Source: Klebsiella pneumoniae (lineage in GTDB: Bacteria; Pseudomonadota; Gammaproteobacteria; Ga0077536). From it: a stretch of DNA of 64,000 bases. The stretch spans positions 1-64,000 of the forward strand of contig CAMAXW010000013.1 in assembly GCA_945862315.1 (NCBI GenBank). Direction: 5' to 3'. Below, one piece after another: positions 54,290 through 61,920 of this stretch. Within the stretch, counting starts at the first letter, position 1, and each line of letters begins with the position of its first letter. Made by a program: the position numbers and the translations under genes. The notes beneath the pieces were generated by a model that was not told the DNA's origin, ran no database searches, and saw only the letters and a program-made list of their open reading frames with translations.

Positions 54290-56614
54290 GTGTCCGCTAA
54301 TTCAGAAAACGAGCGCCCCGAAAACTCGCGCGCTGCGGCGGTGTTCGGCTACCTTGGCTTTATTGGCAAGCATGTCCTGCTGTGGTTGCTGCTCGCGTTG
54401 GTCGCCTACTGGGCGTGGCTGGATCATGACGTCGTTGGTCGGTTTGGTCAGCGGCAATGGGCACTCCCCGCGCGCATTTATGCCGCTCCGATGGAACTCA
54501 TTGCCGGACTATCGCTAACCCAAGAACAGCTTGCCAAACGCCTTTCGGATATCGGTTATCGCGCTGTCGATTCTGTTAACGGTCCGGGCCAGTTTAGCGT
54601 GACAGGGCACACGCTGACGCTCCACAGCCGGGGTTTTGCGTCCCCCGATGGACTAGAACCCTCCCGCGATGTCGTGATCTATTTTGCTCAAGGACGCTTG
54701 AGTACGCTGGCTAATCGCGTTGGCGGTGATGCGGTGGCGATGGTGCGGGTGGACCCCCTAGAGATCGGCCGCTTACATACCGATTCCTTTGAAGACCGGG
54801 TGCCGATCGTGGGCACTGATCTGCCAGATTTTTTTCTGCGATCCCTGATCGCTGTTGAGGATCAGCGGTTCCCTGAGCACATCGGGATTGATGGTTTTGG
54901 GATACTCCGCGCGGCGTTCGCTAATCTGCGTAGCGGCTCGATTGCGCAAGGTGGTAGTACGCTCACGCAGCAGTTAGCTAAGAATCTTTTTCTGTCCCGT
55001 GAGCGTAGATTTTCGCGCAAATTTAAAGAGGCCTTGATCGCCATTTCGTTGGAGCGAGCGTTTGGGAAGCGTGAGATTCTGGAAGCCTACGTCAATGAAG
55101 TGTTTCTGGGGCAAGACGGCAACCGTGCCATTCATGGTTTTGGTTTGGCGTCACGCTTCTACTTCGGGCGGCCCTTAAATGAGCTTGGCGTTGCCGAACA
55201 GGCGCTGCTCATCGGCCTGATTCGTGGCCCCTCCCAGTACAATCCTTTTCGCTATCCCGAACGCGCACTGGAACGGCGTAATGTGGTGCTGGCGCGCATG
55301 CGCGATAGCGACATCATTGATGCGAATGAATTCGCACGCTATAGCGGTGGTTCGTTACAACTGCGGAAAGGCGCTTGGCGCGGCAGCAGCCAGTACGCGG
55401 GCTTTCTCGACTTGGTGGCCCGCCAGCTCACTCAAGATTATCAACAATCTGATCTTGAAACCGCCGGGCTCAAGGTTTATACGACGCTCGATGTCGCAAC
55501 CCAAAGCGCAGCCGAACTCGCAGTGGCCAAGGTGCTGACCGCAATCGAAATCGAACGCCCAAAGCAACGCGGAAAATTACAGGCCGCGGTGGTCATCGCG
55601 GAGCCGCGTAGCGCAGACATTAAGGCGTTGGTGGGCGATCGAGCCGGCATGCCAGGAGGCTTTAATCGTGCGCTAGATGCGCGGCGCCAAATCGGCTCCT
55701 TGATGAAACCCTTTGTCTATCTCACGGCGCTGGCGGATTCGGCGCGGTTTAACGTGGCCACCCGGCTCAATGATGAACCGCGCACTTGGCGTGGCGCCGA
55801 TGGCAAAGCTTGGTCGCCAGAGAATTACGACAAGCGTTTTCACGGGGGGGTCAGTGTGGAATATGCATTGGCCCATTCGTTGAATCTGGCAACGCTGGAT
55901 CTCGGGTTTAAGATAGGTCTTCCACGTCTGACCCAAATGTTGAAGCGCTTGGGCGTGGAAAGCCCGCTGCCGCAGTATCCGTCCTTGTTTTTGGGCGCGG
56001 TCGAAATGACCCCCTACGAACTTGCACAACTTTATCAAACCATCGCCAACGATGGTTTGCGTACGCCATTGCGTGCGATCAAGGCGGTGGTCGATGTGCA
56101 TAACAATCTGCTGCAACGTAATTCAATTAAGGCGCGTCGGGTGCTGGACGAGCCGACGGCTTATCTGGTGCGTCATTTGCTCACGCGCGTCGTGGCGACC
56201 GGCACCGCGCGCAGTTTGGCGCTTGCGCTGCCACAATCACTGCCGCTGGCAGGCAAGACGGGCACTTCGGATCAGTCGCGCGACAGCTGGTTTGCCGGCT
56301 TTGGTGGCGACGCCTTGGGAGTTGCCTGGATTGGGCGCGACGACAATCACTCCGTGGGCTTGACTGGCGCCAGTGGTGCGCTGCGCGTGTGGATTGAAAC
56401 CCTGCGTGAGGTGGGGATTACGCCAGTAAACCTCGAGCCGCCGCCCACCATCGAGTGGCATAGGGTCACCGCGGATGGCGCCTCGCTGGTTGGCGAAGAC
56501 TGTCTCGGTGCGGTCCTTGTGCCGCTAAATATTGAACATCTGCCCAATACCCTAAACAGCTGCGAAGCCGCGCCCGACGGTGTGCTTGGCAGTGGGCAAA
56601 ATCTCCAGAGGTAA
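54290..56614 (+). CDS. mrcB: Penicillin-binding protein 1B (bifunctional peptidoglycan synthase)
   Basis: A protein of about 774 residues: one membrane helix (about residues 23-45), a UB2H-type region, a glycosyltransferase-51 domain with EDQRFPEHIGID (about 192) and QGGSTLTQQLAKN (about 222), and a transpeptidase domain with GSLMKP (about 470), SLN (about 535) and KTGTSD (about 655). It polymerises and cross-links peptidoglycan in the periplasm. The start is not clear: GTG at 54290 (MSANSENERP) is preferred, TTG at 54284 is an alternative. A small lipoprotein gene follows within six bases; it could be an activator-like partner. Confidence 0.92.
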   Translation: MSANSENERPENSRAAAVFGYLGFIGKHVLLWLLLALVAYWAWLDHDVVGRFGQRQWALPARIYAAPMELIAGLSLTQEQLAKRLSDIGYRAVDSVNGPGQFSVTGHTLTLHSRGFASPDGLEPSRDVVIYFAQGRLSTLANRVGGDAVAMVRVDPLEIGRLHTDSFEDRVPIVGTDLPDFFLRSLIAVEDQRFPEHIGIDGFGILRAAFANLRSGSIAQGGSTLTQQLAKNLFLSRERRFSRKFKEALIAISLERAFGKREILEAYVNEVFLGQDGNRAIHGFGLASRFYFGRPLNELGVAEQALLIGLIRGPSQYNPFRYPERALERRNVVLARMRDSDIIDANEFARYSGGSLQLRKGAWRGSSQYAGFLDLVARQLTQDYQQSDLETAGLKVYTTLDVATQSAAELAVAKVLTAIEIERPKQRGKLQAAVVIAEPRSADIKALVGDRAGMPGGFNRALDARRQIGSLMKPFVYLTALADSARFNVATRLNDEPRTWRGADGKAWSPENYDKRFHGGVSVEYALAHSLNLATLDLGFKIGLPRLTQMLKRLGVESPLPQYPSLFLGAVEMTPYELAQLYQTIANDGLRTPLRAIKAVVDVHNNLLQRNSIKARRVLDEPTAYLVRHLLTRVVATGTARSLALALPQSLPLAGKTGTSDQSRDSWFAGFGGDALGVAWIGRDDNHSVGLTGASGALRVWIETLREVGITPVNLEPPPTIEWHRVTADGASLVGEDCLGAVLVPLNIEHLPNTLNSCEAAPDGVLGSGQNLQR

Positions 56615-56619
56615 GCGCT

Positions 56620-56940
56620 TTGTCGGACGTAAAAATAAGTCTTTTGGGTGCGGCGTTTATCGCTGCGTTAAGCGGTTGCGCCAGTGGGACTTCGCACCCG
56701 GCGGCCATTGAGAGTCGGACTGCGGCACGGGCCGAGCCGCAAGCTAGCGCGCCGGTGCGCGTTGTGCCTCCGGTGGATGCGCCGGCTAATGAACCGCGCG
56801 TCCAGGCGCTGCCCGACAACCAAAGTCCGGCCAGCATGGCGGTCGCGTTGCCCACCCCACCCGTGGCGGGAAACCAGCTCGACGCACCACCAGCAGGGGG
56901 GGGAGGGGAAGCCGCCAACCGCAGGTGTACGGGCTGCTAA
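56620..56940 (+). CDS. Small predicted lipoprotein of unknown function
   Basis: A 106-residue protein with a lipobox ALSGC (cysteine at residue 20) and a low-complexity body rich in alanine and proline. The TTG start is supported by an AGAGG site upstream. A run of eight G (56896-56903) near the end may cause frame slippage, and the frame after it (EAANRRCTGC) does not look like a natural end. It starts six bases after mrcB and is probably translated with it. Confidence 0.5.
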   Translation: MSDVKISLLGAAFIAALSGCASGTSHPAAIESRTAARAEPQASAPVRVVPPVDAPANEPRVQALPDNQSPASMAVALPTPPVAGNQLDAPPAGGGGEAANRRCTGC

Positions 56941-57014
56941 GTGACCGTCTAGACCGCCCGTGCTGGCGCCGCGCCATCGCTCTGTCGCGCCCGCTTGGTG
57001 CTGGGCTGGTGGCG

Positions 57015-57323
57015 CTAGCGGGTGTCTGTTTGACGTGGCGGCATGGTGGACCCGCTGCCTTTTGCGCGCCCGCCGAGCGCATAAGCAAAGGCGATAACCT
57101 CGGCGACTGCGACGTAAAGCTGCTGGGGAATTTGCTGATCAAGGTCCAATTTGCTCAGGACGCTAACCAACGCATGGTCCTCGCGCAACGGCACGCCGTG
57201 GGCTTCGGCCAGCGCGATAATTCGCTCGGCCACTTCGCCGCGTCCTTTGGCCGTAACGCGCGGTGCACCCTTGCCATCCCACTGCAGACTAACGGCTATC
57301 GGGAGAGGAGTCGGAGTGACCAT
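57015..57323 (-). CDS. FlhB-like protein (C-terminal cytoplasmic domain only)
   Basis: A 102-residue protein with the features of the cytoplasmic domain of FlhB: AVSLQWDGKGAPRVTAKG near the start and IPQQLYVAVAEVIAFAY near residue 80. FlhB in full has four membrane helices and a self-cleaving NPTH motif; neither is present. Such short FlhB-like proteins are usually paired with a FliK-like gene and have an unknown role in hook-length or secretion-switch control. It starts two bases after the stop of the FliK-like gene upstream. Confidence 0.8.
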   Translation of the reverse strand: MVTPTPLPIAVSLQWDGKGAPRVTAKGRGEVAERIIALAEAHGVPLREDHALVSVLSKLDLDQQIPQQLYVAVAEVIAFAYALGGRAKGSGSTMPPRQTDTR

Positions 57324-57324
57324 C

Positions 57325-58719
57325 TCAAGCCTGGGTATCAATTAAATGCGCAGGGCCAACCCGCAGCGGCTCGGGTGCATCGATTTTCCGCATGACACTC
57401 GGGGCGATTTCGAATCCACGCGCCGTCAAGGCTGCGTCCAGATCGCGAAGATGCACTGCAATGAGATCGCGCAGCTGCGGTGTGTCGCTCCAGGTAGTGC
57501 AGGCGATCCGATTGCCGGTCAGCGCCAGATGGGCGCGCAGCGTGCCGAGGCCCTCGATAGGCACTTCTAGCGCAATACGCAACGCGGTTTCTCCCGCAGC
57601 GTTGCGCTGGTGGCCTTCGCTTTGCACCTCTAAGGCCACGCTATCGGTGCCCTGTGGGGTGCGGACGGGGATTTCGAAATACCCAAATATCTGTTGATTT
57701 TGCGCCGCACTGGCGGTGTTCAGTTGGTGTGTCGTGATGCGTGCGAGCCCGGCATTGATATCGTCTAGCAGTTTGGGAAGATTTGGCTGCGAGAGGGACT
57801 CGGCGCGCGTTTCCGGCGTGAGGTCGCCAGCAATGGCCGGTGCCGGCGCGGCTAGATTTTGTGTGGACGAGAACGCTCTGTTGGGTTGCGCCGGTGCCTC
57901 GAGGTCGAGTGGTGGTGCGGTGGCCGCGGTGTTCGGCAACGGGGCCAACGGCGATGCCGGGGCTTTGACGGCATCTCTAGGGGCCGCCTCCTCGGAGACC
58001 TGTTGGAGGACGCTGCTCACCGTTTCGCGCAGCGCTAGCAGCTGCCATTTCAGATCTGTCACCGGTATTCCTGGGGTGTTCCGGGAAGCCTCGATGTTTG
58101 GCGAGGACAGTGCGACCACTTGCGCGAGTCGTGCCTCTAGCTGGGTACCCGTGGCGGCGATGCCGCGCGCCAAGCCAGCAGGTTGGGCGAGTTGCGATAG
58201 GGTCGGCAGTGAAGCTGCTAAGGCCTCCAGCTTCACGGTGACGGCCGGCGGTAAGGGGGTGCCTTTGAGTGGCGCTTGGAGGGGCGCCAGGAGGCTGGGG
58301 ATGACTTCTGTCAACGGCGCCTGCTGCGGGAGCGAACGCCCCAATGAGGACACCACCACGCTGGCGGGCGACTCGGCGCTAGGCGTTGGGAGCAACGTCA
58401 GTTGCGGCTGCGCGCCGCCGGCTGTGACGCGCGCTGTGAACTGCCCGCCCGGCGGTAACTCCAGTGCTGTGTGGGCCACGAGATTCTGTCCATTGATCGC
58501 CAGCCGTAGCGTGTTCGCGTCGACGCGCTCGACCACCGTGACACTCAGTAGTTGGCCTACCGCCCAAGCTTGGGCCAAGGGTGCCGCTGCAGTGGTGCGG
58601 GGTGGTGCGACAAATTGGGTGGAAAGATCAAGTTTCATGCGTCGGGCAGCGGCCGCAGCCAACAGAACTTGATTCCCCGGGGCTAAGATAGGCGCGCCCT
58701 CAGTGGTAGGTTCCCTCAC
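57325..58719 (-). CDS. FliK-like protein (hook-length control C-terminal domain)
   Basis: A protein of 464 residues, low-complexity with many alanine, proline and leucine residues in the first 330 positions, followed by a FliK C-terminal domain (RIALEVPIEGLGTLRAHLAL, TTWSDTPQLRDLIAVHLRDL). FliK measures hook length and triggers FlhB to switch export. The GTG at 58719 leaves 23 bases before the divergent gene; a TTG at 58749 would overlap it. No other flagellar genes are nearby, so this pair is an orphan and may serve another secretion purpose. Confidence 0.75.
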   Translation of the reverse strand: MREPTTEGAPILAPGNQVLLAAAAARRMKLDLSTQFVAPPRTTAAAPLAQAWAVGQLLSVTVVERVDANTLRLAINGQNLVAHTALELPPGGQFTARVTAGGAQPQLTLLPTPSAESPASVVVSSLGRSLPQQAPLTEVIPSLLAPLQAPLKGTPLPPAVTVKLEALAASLPTLSQLAQPAGLARGIAATGTQLEARLAQVVALSSPNIEASRNTPGIPVTDLKWQLLALRETVSSVLQQVSEEAAPRDAVKAPASPLAPLPNTAATAPPLDLEAPAQPNRAFSSTQNLAAPAPAIAGDLTPETRAESLSQPNLPKLLDDINAGLARITTHQLNTASAAQNQQIFGYFEIPVRTPQGTDSVALEVQSEGHQRNAAGETALRIALEVPIEGLGTLRAHLALTGNRIACTTWSDTPQLRDLIAVHLRDLDAALTARGFEIAPSVMRKIDAPEPLRVGPAHLIDTQA

Positions 58720-58742
58720 CCCTGAATTTAAGGACCTCTCAA

Positions 58743-59636
58743 ATGCCAATCGGCCACTTATGGTGGGTCAAACGCGCCGGGGAGCCCAAAGGCCCTTACT
58801 CCGCCGCTTTGATCGAGAAAAATATAGCGCTGGGGCGGATTAAAGCCACGGATCAGATCAGCGCTGATGGCACCGTGTGGCAACCTGCTAGCGACTACCC
58901 AGATTTTGAGGTGTTGCTACAGCGGACCCCATCGGAGCTTTCAGTCGCGTCTTCGGATCCGTGGCGTGTCGAGCGAGGCCCGCTTGCCGAGCCGCCTACT
59001 ACCCTAGATGTCGCGGCAACGCATCTCAACGACGAACGGCGTGCGGCGGAAGACGCGGCGCTAGTGGCTCGAGAACTGCGTTCAAATCGAGTGTGGGCGG
59101 GGTTGCGGCCAACCCAGCCCGGGAGGCGCTATCTGCCGTTTCTAATTCTGGCCGCGCTCACGTTGGGCGTGTTTGGTTTGGCGTTAAAAAAAGCTGGGTA
59201 CCAACCACCCTCGGCGCAATGTGCGGCGCCGCCCGCCCCGGGTGTTAATTGGGAGTTCTGCAATCTGGCCGGGCAGAACTTCCACAACACGCACCTGCAG
59301 GGGGCCATTCTGCGTAATGCGCAACTGGCCGGCGCAAATTTTACCGGGGCAGATTTGCGCGGCGCAGACTTGGCGTATGCCAATTTGACGACGGCCTTGC
59401 TGCGTGACGCCAGGTTGAGTGGCGCTAGACTGACAGGAGCCTCGTTACACGGCGCGACGTTGGATGGCGCGGATTTACAGCACGCAGAATTCGGTTACGC
59501 GGACCTGACAGGTGCCAGTCTCGTGGGGGCCTTGTTAGAGGATGCGAATTTCGATCAAACCATCCTGCCCACAGGCGATATCTGCGCGAAACCGCAGCTG
59601 CAAGCCTGCCGGCGAGCGCTGCTGGGACCAGAGTAA
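58743..59636 (+). CDS. GYF_2-domain, membrane-anchored pentapeptide-repeat protein
   Basis: A 297-residue protein with an N-terminal GYF_2-type domain (WWVKRAGEPKGPYS, residues 7-20, then TVWQPASDYP), a linker, one membrane helix (about residues 130-147, LPFLILAALTLGVFGLAL) and about ten pentapeptide repeats of the A(D/N)LxG type (about residues 180-275, for example GANFTGADLRGADL). Pentapeptide repeats make right-handed beta-helices that often mimic DNA or bind proteins. Being outside the membrane, this part would lie in the periplasm. A GGA-type site (AAGGAC) precedes the ATG. It is divergent from the FliK-like gene by about 23 bases. Confidence 0.8.
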   Translation: MPIGHLWWVKRAGEPKGPYSAALIEKNIALGRIKATDQISADGTVWQPASDYPDFEVLLQRTPSELSVASSDPWRVERGPLAEPPTTLDVAATHLNDERRAAEDAALVARELRSNRVWAGLRPTQPGRRYLPFLILAALTLGVFGLALKKAGYQPPSAQCAAPPAPGVNWEFCNLAGQNFHNTHLQGAILRNAQLAGANFTGADLRGADLAYANLTTALLRDARLSGARLTGASLHGATLDGADLQHAEFGYADLTGASLVGALLEDANFDQTILPTGDICAKPQLQACRRALLGPE

Positions 59637-59666
59637 CGTGGGTCGTAAATTAGCGCGCTGTAGTGC

Positions 59667-59696
59667 TTGATTTTGTTAGCGTCCCCGCACTAATAT
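59667..59696 (+). promoter_or_regulatory. Possible promoter of the initiator tRNA and rimP-nusA-infB operon
   Basis: TTGATT (59667-59672) and TAATAT (59691-59696) with an 18-base spacer match the sigma-70 consensus moderately. The start point would be near 59703, followed by G-rich sequence as in stringently controlled tRNA promoters. The match is not exact. Confidence 0.4.
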
Positions 59697-59711
59697 TAGG
59701 GGCCGAACAAT

Positions 59712-59788
59712 TGCGGGGTGGAGCAGTCTGGCAGCTCGTCGGGCTCATAACCCGAAGGTCGCAGGTTCAAATCCTGCCCCCGCTACCA
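59712..59788 (+). tRNA. Initiator tRNA-fMet (CAT anticodon)
   Basis: A 77-base cloverleaf with anticodon CAT in the loop CTCATAA. The anticodon stem has three consecutive G-C pairs (GGG/CCC), the T-loop is TTCAAAT, and A11-T24 occurs in the D-stem; these mark an initiator tRNA. Positions 1 and 72 are T and T, so the acceptor end stays unpaired there, but the usual pair in bacteria is C-A. The CCA end is encoded. The place before rimP is the same as for metY of E. coli. Confidence 0.95.
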
Positions 59789-59802
59789 ATCCGAAAAAAA
59801 AG

Positions 59803-59825
59803 GCCCCGGGTAATCGGGGCTTTTT
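59803..59825 (+). terminator. Terminator or attenuator between the initiator tRNA and rimP
   Basis: GCCCCG (59803-59808) pairs with CGGGGC (59815-59820), and TTTTT follows directly. It could release the tRNA transcript from the rimP-nusA-infB message, with partial read-through. Confidence 0.75.
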
Positions 59826-59846
59826 CGTTTCGAGACCGGGAAAAAA

Positions 59847-60371
59847 ATGCAAGACGCCGATCACATCGTGCAACGGATTGAGCCAACCATCCGGGGCTTA
59901 GGATACGAACTTTGGGGCATCGAGCGGAACCGGTCGGCCCAAAGCCAGCTGGTGCGGATTTTCATTGACGCTCCGGCCGGCATCGTGGTGGAAGACTGCG
60001 AATTGGTCAGCGCGCAAGTCTCAGACCTCATTGAGGCAGACGAACTCATCAACGGCGCCTACATCCTAGAAGTCTCCTCGCCGGGGGTTGAACGCATTTT
60101 GTTTCAACCCGCCCAATGGGCGCGATTTGTGGGCGAAGTCGTGCAGGTTCGGCTGCGGAGTCCCATCGACGGTCGACGCAAAGTGGTTGGGAAACTGCTT
60201 GAGGCGACCGCCGAGACGGTGACGCTGCAAGAGGAAACAGGACCCTTACAGTTGCGCTTTAGCGCGATAGAGCGTGCGCGACTGGTACCAGATTGGTCCT
60301 CGTTAGCAGCAGCAAAAAAACCCACTCGGCGTGGGAGTGGTCGGCGCAATATTGACTTGGAAGAAAAATGA
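59847..60371 (+). CDS. rimP: Ribosome maturation factor RimP
   Basis: A 174-residue protein with LGYELWGIE (about residue 20), [10 protein letters not shown] and EVSSPGVER (about residue 73), the family signatures. RimP helps assemble the 30S subunit. It is about 20 residues longer than the E. coli protein, with a basic tail ([11 protein letters not shown]). It overlaps nusA by four bases (ATGA) and belongs to the rimP-nusA-infB operon. Confidence 0.93.
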   Translation: MQDADHIVQRIEPTIRGLGYELWGIERNRSAQSQLVRIFIDAPAGIVVEDCELVSAQVSDLIEADELINGAYILEVSSPGVERILFQPAQWARFVGEVVQVRLRSPIDGRRKVVGKLLEATAETVTLQEETGPLQLRFSAIERARLVPDWSSLAAAKKPTRRGSGRRNIDLEEK

Positions 60372-61918
60372 ACAAGGAAATCCTCACAGTCGTCGACGTC
60401 GTGTCCAACGAAAAAGGCGTGGCGAAAGAAGTCATTTTCGACGCGCTCGAAGCCGCACTGGCCAGCGCGACCAAGAAACGATTCAACGAAGAAGTTGACG
60501 TCCATGTCGTTATTGATCGCGTTACAGGCGACTACCAAGCCTTTCGGCGTTGGGAAGTTATCGATCCTGACGAGCGTGCCGCCTATTTAGAATTAAATGC
60601 CGGTGACCAACCGGACCTCGAATTCCCAGAGCGCCAAATTTTTCTCCCCGACGTCATCGATCGCTATCCGCTGATCAAACCCGGCGAGTTCGTTGAAGAC
60701 CCGCTGGAAGCCGCCGAATGGGGTCGCATCGCAGCTCAAACTGCCAAGCAGGTCATCGTTCAAAAAGTCCGCGAAGCCGAACGCGCACAAATCATCGAGG
60801 CCTTTCAACCCCGCATCGGGGAACTGGTCATGGGTGTCGTAAAACGTATCGAGCGCGGTAATATTTTCCTAGACTTAGGCGGTAATGCCGAAGCCGTCAT
60901 CACCAAAGAACACGTCATCCCGCGGGAAGTTGTGCGACCCGGCGACCGAGTCCGGGGCTATCTTTTTGACGTCCGGCCAGAAAAACGCGGTCCCCAACTG
61001 TTTGTGAGCCGAACTGCCCGCGAGCTGCTCATCGAACTGTTCAAACTTGAAGTGCCGGAAATCGGCGAAGGCGTGATTCGCATGCATGGCGCGGCGCGCG
61101 ATCCCGGACTACGCGCAAAAATTGCGGTGCAAAGTACCGACTCGCGCATTGACCCCGTGGGCGCGTGTGTGGGTATGCGGGGTTCACGCGTGCAAGCCGT
61201 CTCCAACGAATTGGGCGGGGAACGGGTTGATATCATTTTGTGGGACAGCAACCCAGCGCAGTTCGTCATTAACGCCATGTCACCAGCCGATGTGGTGTCC
61301 ATTCTGGTCGATGAAGACTCCGGCAGCATGGATGTGGCGGTCGCCGAGGAGCAGTTGTCGCAAGCTATCGGGCGCAACGGCCAGAATGTCCGGCTGGCAA
61401 GCCAACTCACCGGTTGGGATCTGAACGTCATGACCGAGGTCGCTGCCGAGCAAAAGAGCGAGGCTGAAGTTCAGAAATCGCAAAAAATCTTTATGGACCT
61501 GCTGGATGTCGATGAGGAAATCGCCGCTATCTTGGTGCAGGAAGGCTTCGCCTCGATCGAAGAAATAGCCTACGTGCCCGAGCACGAAATGATGGCCATC
61601 GAGGAATTCGACGAGACCTTGGTATCCGAATTGCGGCAACGGGCGAAGGATATTCTGCTCACGCGCGCTATCGCCTCGGAAGAACAAGTTGGGGATGCCG
61701 CGCCGTCAGAAGATCTGCTTGAGATGGAAGGAATGGTGCCAGAACTCGCCTACGAACTCGCTGCGCGGGGCGTGGTGACTATGGATGACCTTGCAGAGTT
61801 GTCCGTGGATGAACTGATGGACATCGATGGCATGACGGAAATGCAGGCTGGCAAATTGATCATGACCGCTCGCGCGCCGTGGTTTACCGACGCGGACAAT
61901 ACCGGTGCTGGGAGTTAA
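60368..61918 (+). CDS. nusA: Transcription termination/antitermination protein NusA
   Basis: A 516-residue protein with the NusA layout: N-terminal RNA polymerase-binding domain, S1 domain (about residues 130-200, [17 protein letters not shown]), two KH domains (about 225-345, [21 protein letters not shown]) and two C-terminal helix-hairpin-helix repeats (about 365-500, [20 protein letters not shown]). NusA binds RNA polymerase and RNA and controls pausing, termination and antitermination. It overlaps rimP by four bases, and infB starts two bases after its stop. Confidence 0.97.
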   Translation: MNKEILTVVDVVSNEKGVAKEVIFDALEAALASATKKRFNEEVDVHVVIDRVTGDYQAFRRWEVIDPDERAAYLELNAGDQPDLEFPERQIFLPDVIDRYPLIKPGEFVEDPLEAAEWGRIAAQTAKQVIVQKVREAERAQIIEAFQPRIGELVMGVVKRIERGNIFLDLGGNAEAVITKEHVIPREVVRPGDRVRGYLFDVRPEKRGPQLFVSRTARELLIELFKLEVPEIGEGVIRMHGAARDPGLRAKIAVQSTDSRIDPVGACVGMRGSRVQAVSNELGGERVDIILWDSNPAQFVINAMSPADVVSILVDEDSGSMDVAVAEEQLSQAIGRNGQNVRLASQLTGWDLNVMTEVAAEQKSEAEVQKSQKIFMDLLDVDEEIAAILVQEGFASIEEIAYVPEHEMMAIEEFDETLVSELRQRAKDILLTRAIASEEQVGDAAPSEDLLEMEGMVPELAYELAARGVVTMDDLAELSVDELMDIDGMTEMQAGKLIMTARAPWFTDADNTGAGS

Positions 61919-61920
61919 GC

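Noticed and set aside
56925-57395. 156-codon plus-strand frame across the FlhB-like gene
   Set aside because: It is antisense to a recognised FlhB-like domain; only its first residues could belong to a frameshifted lipoprotein end.
57716-58672. 318-codon plus-strand frame opposite the FliK-like gene
   Set aside because: It is an antisense shadow of an alanine-rich gene; the translation is low-complexity and has no ribosome binding site or domain.
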